A stretch of DNA of 54,266 nt from Alphaproteobacteria bacterium (GCA_022450665.1 JAKUPQ010000007.1:1-54266), one strand, 5' to 3'. Counted from the stretch's first letter, positions 25,263 through 33,889 are shown. The notes: generated by a model from the letters alone, not told the origin. A program made the numbers and translations.

Positions 25263-26687
25263 TTAGCCTCTGCACATACTTTGTTGTTTGCTATCCCCCA
25301 GACGCTGGACATGACTGCGATCTGTCAAAGATTCCGGCTTTAAACCCATTCGAGAAAGACGGCTGCGCTCCAATGCTTGTAAAGAGCGTTCTGTCTTAAT
25401 TGCTTCTTGTTCTTGTTCCGACTCCGAAATTTCATCATCTTTAACCTGTGCAGAAGGCGACGCTTTGTCTTTTTCCTTTTCCATTTCGGAGAGCTTTAAG
25501 TACACATTTGCCAGAATTTTTGTATCAACCATGGCATCATGGCCATCGGCGCGCTCATCAATATTTACACCAACCGCCTTTGCCACAGCATCTAGGGTAT
25601 GCGTCTCTAGGTCAGGCAAAACCTTCCGCGCCATTTTAAGGGTGTCAATTTTTCGGTCACTTCCGATAGGGTCTTTACCAATATGCTTCAATTCCGCATT
25701 TAAAAAGCCCATATCAAATGTAGCATTATGCGCTACTAAAGGTGCATCGCCCAAAAACGCCAGAAACTCCTCTGACATATCTTTAAATATTGGTGCGTCT
25801 TTTACTTTTTCATCGGTAATATTATGTACATCGCTAGCCCTTTTAGGGATAGTACGCTCAGGATTAATTAACGTGGTATACTCGCCTTTAATTTCTCCAT
25901 CCACCACTTCAATGGCGGCCACTTGCACCATTTTATCGCCATTTTTATGGCTTAAGCCTGTGGTTTCACAATCCCACACAACAACGCGATTTGGGTGCTT
26001 TTCGGTCATTTCTTTTTCCTCATCATCCGGCGCGGTTGCATCGGGCTTTCCTGATCGATTAGGAATCTGTTCTTTCAGTGCCTCAACGCGGCGATCCACC
26101 CCTTCGGCAGCTTCATCGATTCGACTATGGAATGTTTTGCGTTGGGTTTCGCGTGTGCCCTCATCCATTCCTTCAAATAATATGGATTCTTCCTCAGCAT
26201 AATCATGCCTGATGGGCTCTTTATTGCTAAGACCAGATCCACTACCAAGCCTACGATTGGTTTCTGGATCCTCGGCTCCTAGATTCTCAATATTATTAAA
26301 CTCGTCCAACACATCTTCACGGGTGATGCCATCTACCTTTCTCAGGCGCTCCACAACTTTATACCACGCTTCTCTATGGCCCATATCCCAAATATCATCG
26401 CGGTTATTAAGCTGGTTATTGCTATCCAGCGGCTCCCATGCACCGACGATAATGCCATTGCGCCAGTCGCTTCGGTAATGCTCTGGTTCTTTATCTTTAT
26501 ACTTATCTTCACCGTTTTCATCTTTAGCGGTATTAATTTCTTCGACTTGCTCTGGGGATAAACGGTCAGCTTTTTCCCACACCTCTAAAACAACGCTTTT
26601 ACGAAAACCACTGGGACGTGAGAAAATATCTTCTACGTCCGGATCAGCTACCGGGTTTTCATCGTCTATGAAGGGGGCTTTTTTCAA
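25263..26687 (-). CDS. GH-E family nuclease fused to DnaQ-like 3'-5' exonuclease
   Basis: This is a 474-aa two-nuclease protein. Residues 27-146 match, from memory, the GH-E family of HNH/endonuclease VII toxins: FRKSVVLEVWEKA, then WDMGHREAW (Gly103-His104), then ITREDVLDEFNN and EDPETNRR (Glu139). A charged linker (about residues 150-230) leads to a DEDDh exonuclease (about residues 233-402) like the epsilon subunit of DNA polymerase III, with D239 and E241 in WDCETTG, D325 in HNATFDMGF, and H383/D388 in GHDAMVDT, all intact. The tail (about residues 405-474) is charged with scattered Arg. TTG start with GAG 7 bases upstream. A SUFU-domain gene lies just upstream. Probably an effector or toxin rather than the housekeeping epsilon subunit, but that is inference. 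Confidence 0.82.
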   Translation of the reverse strand: MKKAPFIDDENPVADPDVEDIFSRPSGFRKSVVLEVWEKADRLSPEQVEEINTAKDENGEDKYKDKEPEHYRSDWRNGIIVGAWEPLDSNNQLNNRDDIWDMGHREAWYKVVERLRKVDGITREDVLDEFNNIENLGAEDPETNRRLGSGSGLSNKEPIRHDYAEEESILFEGMDEGTRETQRKTFHSRIDEAAEGVDRRVEALKEQIPNRSGKPDATAPDDEEKEMTEKHPNRVVVWDCETTGLSHKNGDKMVQVAAIEVVDGEIKGEYTTLINPERTIPKRASDVHNITDEKVKDAPIFKDMSEEFLAFLGDAPLVAHNATFDMGFLNAELKHIGKDPIGSDRKIDTLKMARKVLPDLETHTLDAVAKAVGVNIDERADGHDAMVDTKILANVYLKLSEMEKEKDKASPSAQVKDDEISESEQEQEAIKTERSLQALERSRLSRMGLKPESLTDRSHVQRLGDSKQQSMCRG

Positions 26688-26780
26688 AATATACTCGCAA
26701 CAAATTGTGAATTTTCTATAGTGTAACGTATTTCACCACAGCCAAATGTGAAACTATTATGACATACGATTTTTAAGTAA

Positions 26781-27389
26781 CTACACCAACGCCTTGCGCG
26801 GCCAGCTAAACATTAACTCGCGGGAGGCCAACACCAAATCTTCAAATGCTTCTATGCCTTGCGCGGTAATAAATTCTGCTTCATTTTCGTATACAGGCAT
26901 GAGCCATGTCAGCAGCATTGGCGGATCTACCTGCTCGCATAACACTCCCGATTGCGGTAGAAAATATGGCACGCCCGCACACCACGCCACATAAGGCTCG
27001 TCACTGCCCGAATTCAGCGCTGGCTCGGATGGAAGCGGCAATAACGCCCCGCGTCCCAACGCTTCACCAGTAACAGCAATGGTTTGCGCCACCGAATATA
27101 CATGCGACAACAGCGAATCTGTCATTTCTTCTTCCGGCCAGCACACCAGAATTTCCTGACGCAGTTCTTTGCCTGTGGGCTGTAGCAGCGGCAAGCGGCT
27201 CAGGCCAAAGCTTCCCAGAACCACCCAGTCTTCATTAGGCTCTAATGCATAGCGCACCAGCGTAATATTTCCGCCTTCTGGATTACTGCCCCCTGGTTTC
27301 CAGCCTTCCTGCACTTTGCCTAAATAGCTTTCTATGTGGCCAATTATCACTGCTTCGGCAGGTTGAGTACGGGTATCATTTGGATCCAT
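26781..27389 (-). CDS. SUFU (suppressor of fused) domain protein, likely immunity protein
   Basis: This protein of about 202 aa has a bacterial SUFU domain. Visible family hallmarks are VVLGSFGLSRLPL, the GKELRQEILVCW strand, GRGALLPLPS, and the C-terminal LTWLMPVYENEAEF followed by AQGIEAFEDLV. In bacteria SUFU proteins are known as immunity proteins of polymorphic toxins. Here the gene sits 93 bp upstream of, and in the same direction as, the GH-E nuclease fusion, so neutralising that nuclease is the natural hypothesis. The ATG at 27389 is chosen because AAAGGA lies 7 bases upstream; an ATG at 27410 lacks such a site. glpD ends upstream of it, with a 68-bp gap. Confidence 0.83.
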   Translation of the reverse strand: MDPNDTRTQPAEAVIIGHIESYLGKVQEGWKPGGSNPEGGNITLVRYALEPNEDWVVLGSFGLSRLPLLQPTGKELRQEILVCWPEEEMTDSLLSHVYSVAQTIAVTGEALGRGALLPLPSEPALNSGSDEPYVAWCAGVPYFLPQSGVLCEQVDPPMLLTWLMPVYENEAEFITAQGIEAFEDLVLASRELMFSWPRKALV

Positions 27390-27457
27390 CACGTTATCCT
27401 TTGCATTCATTGAGGGATATAGTCATACCCGTATGCACTGTAAAATGCAAATTTGGC

Positions 27458-28927
27458 TTAAGGTTTTTGCTGCGCTTTAAACCACGCAATTACTTTGTCG
27501 CGTTCGGTATATTCAAGCTGCAGCCCTAATTTTGTACGACGCCATAAAAAATCATCGGCTTTTTGCACCCATTCATGAGTTTGCACATAATGCAGTTCGG
27601 CTTCATATACATTCAGCGCAATGGCTTTGCCCAACCCTTCCATAGACTCAGCATCGCCAATTATTTTGGCCATAGCGCTGCCATATTGCCGTCGCCATCG
27701 CTTTACCAATGCTGCATCCAACCATGGCGGCGGGGAATAAGCTTCGCTGCCCGGCAAGGGTGTCTCGCCCGTCCATGTGCTACGGGTTCCTGCCTCCAAA
27801 AAAGGCTGTAATTTTTCCATCGCCTGTTCTGCCAAACGGCGATAGGTGGTGATTTTTCCACCAAAAATTGACAATAACGGCGCTTTATCCTGCGCATTCA
27901 GCTCCAGCACATAGTCGCGGGTAATGGTGCTGAGATTATCGCTGTTATCATCATATAGCGCACGCACACCCGAATAGTTCCACACCATATCTTCGCGTGT
28001 GAGGGGGGCAGGCAAGTAGCTATTCACCCCATCCAGCAAATAGCGAATTTCTTCTTCCGAAATACCTGCTTCAATAGGATCACCCTCATAGGCGATATCG
28101 GTAGTGCCAATGAGGGAAAACTCATCTTCAAAAGGCAACACAAAAATTATGCGTTTATCGGGCAATTGTAAAATATATGCGTGATTACCGCTATGGATTT
28201 GCGGCACAACAATATGACTGCCCTTAACCAGCTTCACTTTACCTTTTGCCTTCACGCCAGCAATTTCGTTTACTGCATTTGCCCAAGGCCCTGCTGCATT
28301 CACCAGTATTTTAGCGCGTAGTTCGGTGCGTTTTTCACTGCCTGATGACTGCAAAAACAAACGCCATTCTTCAGCATGACGTTCCACTGCGGCGCAAGCT
28401 GTACGTGTGCGGATGTCTGCCCCATGCGCTTCTGCATCCTGTGCATTTAATATCACCAGCCGCGCATCATCCACCCAGCAATCGGTATAGCGAAACCCTT
28501 TACTTAAGCGAGACTTCAACGGCTTTCCATAAGGAGTGGATTCTCCCAGCACCACACTGTTAGAACCACGTAAGCTTGACCCTGCTGCCAGATTGTCATA
28601 GAGCATCAATCCCGCACGCAGCATCCATGCAGGACGCATTCCTTTGTTGTGAGGCAGAATAAAATCCATCGGCCAGATAATATGCGGGGCTATTTTCATC
28701 AGGGTTTCGCGCTCTGTCAGCGATTCACGCACTAGTCGAAACTCGCGGTGCTCCAAATAGCGCAATCCTCCATGAATCAACTTGCTTGATGACGATGAAG
28801 TGCCTTGCGCTAAATCTCCTTTTTCCACCAGCAACACGCGCAATCCGCGCCCTGCCGCATCGCGTGCGATGCCAACACCATTAATGCCGCCACCAATAAT
28901 CGCCATATCATAGCAGGTATCATCCAT
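27458..28927 (-). CDS. glpD: Aerobic glycerol-3-phosphate dehydrogenase
   Basis: This 489-aa FAD-dependent GlpD oxidises glycerol-3-phosphate to DHAP and feeds electrons to quinone at the inner membrane. The FAD site IIGGGINGVGIARDAAGRG is at about residues 10-28, followed by KGDLAQGTSSSSSKLIHGGLR split over the usual TSS...HGGLRYLE motif. The central KGSHIVVP and RIIFVLPFEDEFSLIGTTD strands and the C-terminal helical domain are present. It overlaps the glpK stop by 8 bp, so it is translated from the same mRNA. No glpF or glpR is visible. Confidence 0.95.
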   Translation of the reverse strand: MDDTCYDMAIIGGGINGVGIARDAAGRGLRVLLVEKGDLAQGTSSSSSKLIHGGLRYLEHREFRLVRESLTERETLMKIAPHIIWPMDFILPHNKGMRPAWMLRAGLMLYDNLAAGSSLRGSNSVVLGESTPYGKPLKSRLSKGFRYTDCWVDDARLVILNAQDAEAHGADIRTRTACAAVERHAEEWRLFLQSSGSEKRTELRAKILVNAAGPWANAVNEIAGVKAKGKVKLVKGSHIVVPQIHSGNHAYILQLPDKRIIFVLPFEDEFSLIGTTDIAYEGDPIEAGISEEEIRYLLDGVNSYLPAPLTREDMVWNYSGVRALYDDNSDNLSTITRDYVLELNAQDKAPLLSIFGGKITTYRRLAEQAMEKLQPFLEAGTRSTWTGETPLPGSEAYSPPPWLDAALVKRWRRQYGSAMAKIIGDAESMEGLGKAIALNVYEAELHYVQTHEWVQKADDFLWRRTKLGLQLEYTERDKVIAWFKAQQKP

Positions 28928-30416
28928 GATGCTGCACTTTCTCTATTGCTGCCAGCCAACCGCTATAATTCCGGTCGCGAGTGCTGGTTTTCATTTGCGG
29001 TACAAAACGGCGTTCACACTGCCAGTTATCTGCCATTGCGTCTAATCCTTCATACACTCCCGCACCGATTCCTGCCAGCATTGCCACGCCCCATGCAGTG
29101 GTTTCGATGATTTTAGGGCGCTCCACCGGAACATCCAGCATATCCGCAAGAAACTGACAAAACCAGTCATTTGCCACCATGCCGCCATCTACCCGCAAGG
29201 TGCCTGCCTCTATATGAGCCGAGGCTAAATCTGCCTTAAATGCTCCCATCAAGTCGCGTGTCTGATAGGCAACGGCTTCAAGAGTGGCACGAATAATATG
29301 CTCTTTACGGGTATCCAATGTCATGCCCACAATTGCGCCACGCGCCTGTGCATCCCAATATGGCGCACCTAATCCTGCAAATGCCGGCACCATGTAAACA
29401 CCGTGCGTAGATTCCAACGATGCCGCGATTGCTGCCGTATCCGATGCGTGTGCAACGATACCCAGATTATCCCGAAGCCATTTTATCGCCGCACCCGCCA
29501 CAAAAATACTGCCCTCCAACGCGTATTGCACCCCGTTTTCTGTGCGATTAGCTATTGTGGCCAAAAGTTTATTTTGTGACAATATTTGCTGGTCGCCTGT
29601 GTGCATCAATACAAAACATCCGGTACCATAAGTAGACTTCCACATGCCCGGGCGCACACATGCCTGCCCCAGCGCAGCGGCTTGCTGATCGCCTGCCATG
29701 GCCAATATGGGACAAGAACGCCCAAACCACTGTTCATCAGCATCACCAAAATTATCCTGCGTATTGCGCACTTCAGGTAACATCGCGTTTGGAATATTGA
29801 ATAGCCGCAGCAATTCTTCGTCCCATTCTTGCGTTGCTATATTAAACAATAATGTGCGCGAGGCATTAGTGGCATCTGTTGCATGCACACGGCCTTTAGT
29901 GAGCATCCAAAGCAAATAACAATCAATCGTGCCAGCGGCAAGCTTTCCAGCCTTAGCCTGCTCTCTTGCATTGGACACATTATCCAAAATCCACGCCAAC
30001 TTAGTAGCCGAAAAATATGAATCTATCCGTAAGCCGGTTTTTCGATGAATATTGTCTTCATGCCCCGCTTCTCGCAATACCTTACACGCATTCTCCGTAC
30101 GTCGATCCTGCCAGACAATTGCGTGATATATCGGTTCACTAGTTTCACGGCTCCACACCACCAATGTTTCGCGTTGATTCGTAATACCAATCGCCGCTAC
30201 ATTTTTACTTCCTGTATTATGTATTGCATTACGGCAGACTTCTAAAGTATCTCGCCATATTTGCGTTGCATCCTGTTCCACCCAGCCATCCTGCGGGAAA
30301 AACTGTGGATATTCTTTCTGACCCAGACCACAAATTTCTCCTTTTTCATCAAATACCATTGCCCGCGAACTGGTAGTTCCCTGATCAATGGCCAGAATCA
30401 TCGAGCGTGTTGTCAT
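28920..30416 (-). CDS. glpK: Glycerol kinase
   Basis: This 498-aa FGGY-family kinase makes glycerol-3-phosphate from glycerol and ATP. Motifs: ILAIDQGTTSSRAMVFD at the N-terminus; GITNQRETLVVW; IVWQDRRT; GTIDCYLLWMLT; STYGTGCFVLM; and LRVDGGMVAND near the C-terminus. Length matches E. coli GlpK (about 500 aa). AGGAG lies about 6 bases before the ATG. It is the first gene of a glpK-glpD operon; the 141-bp gap upstream faces the divergent receiver gene. With the GDPDs in this window it provides entry points to the glycerol-3-phosphate pool. Confidence 0.96.
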   Translation of the reverse strand: MTTRSMILAIDQGTTSSRAMVFDEKGEICGLGQKEYPQFFPQDGWVEQDATQIWRDTLEVCRNAIHNTGSKNVAAIGITNQRETLVVWSRETSEPIYHAIVWQDRRTENACKVLREAGHEDNIHRKTGLRIDSYFSATKLAWILDNVSNAREQAKAGKLAAGTIDCYLLWMLTKGRVHATDATNASRTLLFNIATQEWDEELLRLFNIPNAMLPEVRNTQDNFGDADEQWFGRSCPILAMAGDQQAAALGQACVRPGMWKSTYGTGCFVLMHTGDQQILSQNKLLATIANRTENGVQYALEGSIFVAGAAIKWLRDNLGIVAHASDTAAIAASLESTHGVYMVPAFAGLGAPYWDAQARGAIVGMTLDTRKEHIIRATLEAVAYQTRDLMGAFKADLASAHIEAGTLRVDGGMVANDWFCQFLADMLDVPVERPKIIETTAWGVAMLAGIGAGVYEGLDAMADNWQCERRFVPQMKTSTRDRNYSGWLAAIEKVQHHG

Positions 30417-30557
30417 ATGCGGCTCCTATAGGCTCTACGGATGATTGCATGCCTGTATAGGCATAAGATGCCATCACTATAATGCTAAAAGACTTGCTTC
30501 ACAGCCGAAAAACTGTCAAACAAATAAACAATTGCAAAGTGAACTAAGAATTACAAT

Positions 30558-31079
30558 ATGGTTAGCAGCTCCGCTACGCGCAACAAAATACGTCTTAACA
30601 AAGTAAATGTACTTATTGTTGATGACGATCGCGCAATTTCCAATCTGATTAAAAATGTGCTGGGAAAACTTGGTTTCAGCAATATCACTGTTGTGCATAA
30701 CGCCAAGGATGGATTGCGGATTTTGGAAGAACGCGCCATTGATCTAATGATTACCGACTGGGAAATGGATCCTATCAGCGGCGTTGAGTTGACTCAAATG
30801 ATACGCAGAATGGATTCGCCGAAGCGTTTTATGCCCATTATTATGCTCACCGGCCATGGCGAGAAATCCGAAATTGAATTGGCGCGGGATTGTGGCATTA
30901 CCGAATATCTCATTAAGCCTTTCACTGCCAAAACCTTGTGTAGCCGCATTATGATGGTAGTTGAATCACCTCGCAGCTTTATCTTATCGCCCGGCTATAA
31001 AGGCCCTAGCCGCCGCAGACGCAGCAGTGAACCTCCCGAAGGATTAGAGCGCCGCAAAAAGCGGGAAGAAGATAAATAA
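30558..31079 (+). CDS. CheY-like single-domain response regulator
   Basis: This 173-aa protein has one receiver domain (about residues 15-135) and no output domain. The acidic pocket is VDDD (residues 21-24), the phospho-acceptor is D67 in ITDWEMDP, T98 lies in MLTGH, and K120 is in the LIKPF motif, so it should be phosphorylatable. The C-terminal 35 residues are strongly basic and probably disordered (GPSRRRRSS, RRKKREE). It lies 87 bp before an HPt-like protein, suggesting a shared signalling role. No ribosome binding site is obvious. Partner kinase unknown; a hybrid-type kinase is not present, though a membrane kinase lies at 36809. Confidence 0.9.
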   Translation: MVSSSATRNKIRLNKVNVLIVDDDRAISNLIKNVLGKLGFSNITVVHNAKDGLRILEERAIDLMITDWEMDPISGVELTQMIRRMDSPKRFMPIIMLTGHGEKSEIELARDCGITEYLIKPFTAKTLCSRIMMVVESPRSFILSPGYKGPSRRRRSSEPPEGLERRKKREEDK

Positions 31080-31166
31080 GCCCAAAAATCAGTCTTTTCG
31101 CAGCTTGGGTTTTGTGATAATATAAAATTCTCTAATTTCTGCATAATCGCTATCACAAGAGAAACA

Positions 31167-31682
31167 ATGGCCGATACCCCACTTTCAGATAACGCAGATG
31201 ACGAAGTTGTTGAACTGGATCCATCTTACGCGCTTAAAGACAAAATTGGCATGAATATGAATCAAATCCTCACCGATGAGGTGGTTAAAGATTCGCAAAA
31301 GGTCATTCATAAGTCGCAAAAAGATTTTCTTAAATGGATAGAGGCCGATTTGCAAACCCTCGAAAATGCCTATAACGCGCTTGCAGCCGACCCCGAGAAT
31401 GGGCGCGACCCCGCATTGATTATTCAAAAATCAGCTTTTACCTGCAAATCTCAGGCTGGCACTTTCGGCTACGACCTTGGCTCTGCCATTGCAAAATCGC
31501 TCTACGACTTTTTAGAAAAAGACTATGTAGAGGGCGAACGCGGCCACGTAATTATTATCCGCAAACATATCGACACCCTAAACACTATCTTTCACCGTAA
31601 AGTAGAAGGCGATGGCGGCAAAATAGGCAATGCGGTATATGGCGCGTTGGGCAAACTAATCAAAAAATACGAAGTAGCCTGA
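31167..31682 (+). CDS. HPt-like protein lacking the phospho-histidine
   Basis: This 171-aa helical protein has a central segment (A90 to Y102, AFTCKSQAGTFGY) that follows the histidine phosphotransfer signature A-H-x-L-K-G-x-A-G-x-x-G-Y but with Phe91 in place of the phospho-accepting His, Cys for Leu and Ser for Gly. The following SAIAKSLYDFLEK helix is also HPt-like. It directly follows a receiver-domain gene on the same strand, supporting a signalling link. It may bind the receiver without transferring phosphate. The HPt relation is my pattern match, moderately confident; the lack of His at the aligned position is seen directly. Confidence 0.6.
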   Translation: MADTPLSDNADDEVVELDPSYALKDKIGMNMNQILTDEVVKDSQKVIHKSQKDFLKWIEADLQTLENAYNALAADPENGRDPALIIQKSAFTCKSQAGTFGYDLGSAIAKSLYDFLEKDYVEGERGHVIIIRKHIDTLNTIFHRKVEGDGGKIGNAVYGALGKLIKKYEVA

Positions 31683-31766
31683 GCATCCACCCCATACATT
31701 TCCTGAAACCATGCTTATTGGCTTAACGCTGGCATAGCTGCCCGAATCCTGCTATACTCTCGCGCT

Positions 31767-32825
31767 ATGCAAAATACTGCCGAAAATGCCATGCTGGGCG
31801 ACAGCTATGAAATTACTGTAGAAGACGAAGCCGAATCGGGTCTTCGTCTCGATAAACTATTGGCAGGCCGCCTGCCGGATTTGTCACGCACCCGCATTCA
31901 GGCTTTACTGGACGAAGGCCGTATCACACGCGAAGATGGCACCGCCCTCAGCTCCGCCTCTGCAAAAGTAAAATTAGGACAGCGATATATAATATGCGTT
32001 CCCCCGCCTGTGGAATGCGAGATTCTTGCTGTAGAAATGCCGCTGGATATTATTTACGAAGACGATGATATTTTAGTTGTGAATAAAGCTGCCGGCCTGA
32101 CCGTTCACCCTGCCCCCGGACATTATAATGATACCTTGGTGAACGGCTTGCTTGCCCACTGTCAGGACTCACTATCCGGCATAGGCGGTGTAGCGCGTCC
32201 CGGCATTGTGCATCGTATCGATATAGATACAAGCGGGTTGCTGGTGGTAGCAAAACACGATAAAGCCCATGCGCATTTAGCGCGACAACTAAAAAACCGC
32301 ACCTTAAAACGCACCTATCTTGCCATATGTTGGGGCTTGCCGCCTTATGGCGAAGGCACAATGGAAGCCGATATTGGCCGCAGCCCCCGTGACCGCAAAA
32401 AAATGGCTGTGGTGCAAACAGGTGGTAAAACTGCGGTTACTCACTACAAAGTATTAGAGCATTTCAGCATCAATCGCCCTTCCAGCCGCCATAAAGACAC
32501 TTTACAGCGGGTCGATCTTGCTGCACTGGTTGAGTGCGAGCTGGAAACTGGCCGCACCCATCAAATTCGCGTGCATTTTGCACATCATCATTTTCCATTG
32601 CTTGGCGATCCGGTATATGCACCGGAAACCAGCTTTAGGCTTCGTGGCGCTTTGGGCAACGCCCTACCCGCCGAAGCGCTGGAGGCATTGTTGCAATTCC
32701 AGCGTCAAGCGCTTCATGCAGCACAATTGGAGTTGATTCACCCAATCACCAAAAAAGAAATGCAATTTGAAGCACCGCTTCCTGATGACTTTTTTACGTT
32801 ATTATCTGTATTGCGTAGCTTGTAA
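31767..32825 (+). CDS. rluD: RluA/RluD-family 23S rRNA pseudouridine synthase
   Basis: This 352-aa pseudouridine synthase has an N-terminal S4 RNA-binding domain (RLDKLLAGRLPDLSRTRIQA, about residues 28-47) and a catalytic domain with GIVHRIDIDTSG (H149-R150-I151-D152; the Asp of the R-hydrophobic-D motif is the nucleophile). GRTHQIRVHFAHHHFPLLGD completes the RluA signature. The domain layout is that of RluD, which modifies helix 69 of 23S rRNA; RluC is the alternative. It is usually next to rpoH in alphaproteobacteria, as here. Confidence 0.9.
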   Translation: MQNTAENAMLGDSYEITVEDEAESGLRLDKLLAGRLPDLSRTRIQALLDEGRITREDGTALSSASAKVKLGQRYIICVPPPVECEILAVEMPLDIIYEDDDILVVNKAAGLTVHPAPGHYNDTLVNGLLAHCQDSLSGIGGVARPGIVHRIDIDTSGLLVVAKHDKAHAHLARQLKNRTLKRTYLAICWGLPPYGEGTMEADIGRSPRDRKKMAVVQTGGKTAVTHYKVLEHFSINRPSSRHKDTLQRVDLAALVECELETGRTHQIRVHFAHHHFPLLGDPVYAPETSFRLRGALGNALPAEALEALLQFQRQALHAAQLELIHPITKKEMQFEAPLPDDFFTLLSVLRSL

Positions 32826-32908
32826 ACTTACGCTTGCGCACCATATAATTGACAGGTAAAATACACGCCCTAAACGAGGGAACCCTTGGTTTAACAGGTA
32901 TAATAATT

Positions 32909-33802
32909 ATGGCACAGAACCTACCGGTAATATCCAGCGATGCATCGCTTTCACGTTATCTCGACGAGATAAACGCCTTTCCGATGCTGGAAAAAGAAGA
33001 AGAATATTCGCTGGCTAAAAAATGGGTGGATCATGGCGATGTTGAAGCAGCGCACCGTTTGGTAACAAGTCATTTGCGTTTTGTCGCTAAAATAGCCATG
33101 GGCTACCGTGGCTATGGCCTGCCCGTAAGCGATTTGATTTCTGAAGGTAATATTGGTCTCATGCAAGCGGTTAAACGCTTTGATCCCGATAAAGGCTTTC
33201 GCCTTTCCACCTATTCTATGTGGTGGATTCGTGCGGCGATTCAAGAATATGTGTTGCGCAGCTGGTCGCTGGTTAAAATTGGTGCCAGTGCAGGGCAAAA
33301 GCGGTTGTTTTTTAATCTGCGCCGTCTAAAAAACCGTTTACAATCTATTGGCGACAATCACCTTAGCCCCGAAAACGTGTCTAAAATTGCAAAAGAACTC
33401 GATGTTTCAGAAGACGATGTGATTAGTATGGACACACGCTTTAGCGTTGCCGACCAGCAATTGAATGCCCGCGTGGGTGGTGAAGATGGCGGCGGCGAAT
33501 TCATGGATTTTCTTGCCTCGGAAGACGAATCACAAGAAACCGAACTGGTAGAACGAGAGCAAAGCAATCAGCGTCATGACTTACTTAATCAGGCACTGAC
33601 AACCCTCAATACCCGCGAGCAGGATATTCTGACCAAGCGACGCCTTAGCGATCCTGCAATAACGCTGGAGGAGTTGAGTCAGGAATATAAAATTTCCCGA
33701 GAACGTGTGCGCCAAATTGAAGTGCGTGCGATGGAGAAATTGCAACTTGCCATCACTTCCGAAGCAAATCGCTTAGGGTTACCCGCGCCGCAACCACAAT
33801 AA
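32909..33802 (+). CDS. rpoH: RNA polymerase heat-shock sigma factor RpoH (sigma-32)
   Basis: This 297-aa sigma-32 directs transcription of chaperone and protease genes. Region 2 shows AHRLVTSHLRFVAKIAMGYRGYGL (split here as the VTSHLRFV and GYGLPVSDLISEGNIGLM motifs) and STYSMWWIRAAIQEYVLRSW. The RpoH box QKRLFFNLR is present, and region 4 ends in the SRERVRQIEVRAMEKL helix-turn-helix. The ATG at 32909 gives the usual N-terminus (MAQNLPV); a TTG at 32849 would add 20 atypical residues. TATAAT occurs just before the ATG but without a fitting -35. dnaK and dnaJ in this window are natural targets. Confidence 0.95.
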   Translation: MAQNLPVISSDASLSRYLDEINAFPMLEKEEEYSLAKKWVDHGDVEAAHRLVTSHLRFVAKIAMGYRGYGLPVSDLISEGNIGLMQAVKRFDPDKGFRLSTYSMWWIRAAIQEYVLRSWSLVKIGASAGQKRLFFNLRRLKNRLQSIGDNHLSPENVSKIAKELDVSEDDVISMDTRFSVADQQLNARVGGEDGGGEFMDFLASEDESQETELVEREQSNQRHDLLNQALTTLNTREQDILTKRRLSDPAITLEELSQEYKISRERVRQIEVRAMEKLQLAITSEANRLGLPAPQPQ

Positions 33803-33829
33803 ATTCTTTTATATTTCTACAAGCAATAA

Positions 33830-33855
33830 AAAGGGGCGCCACTGGCACCCCCTTT
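33830..33855. terminator. Bidirectional hairpin terminator after rpoH
   Basis: The stem AAAGGGG plus GCC pairs with GGC plus CCCCTTT around a 3-nt loop with small internal bulges. It lies between convergent rpoH and the small gene at 33890-34054 and can end both. The A-run on its left gives the minus-strand transcript a T-rich tail. Confidence 0.65.
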
Positions 33856-33889
33856 AGCTGTTACTGAGTGTTCGTCTTACACTTTAGCA

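Noticed and set aside
25465-26202. 245-codon plus-strand frame opposite the nuclease fusion
   Set aside because: Ser-rich shadow of the acidic minus-strand gene with no recognisable domain.
25263-26687. Simple annotation as DNA polymerase III epsilon subunit
   Set aside because: The exonuclease half alone would fit, but the 230-residue N-terminus carries GH-E nuclease motifs and the gene is paired with a SUFU protein.
31081-31114. Terminator after the receiver gene
   Set aside because: The stem is only 5 bp with a 19-nt loop; too weak to call.
32899-32904. TATAAT as the rpoH -10 box
   Set aside because: It would place transcription start at or after the ATG, and no -35 box is at the right distance.
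32849-32908. Longer RpoH from a TTG at 32849
   Set aside because: The added 20 residues do not look like RpoH, and the ATG at 32909 gives the usual N-terminus.
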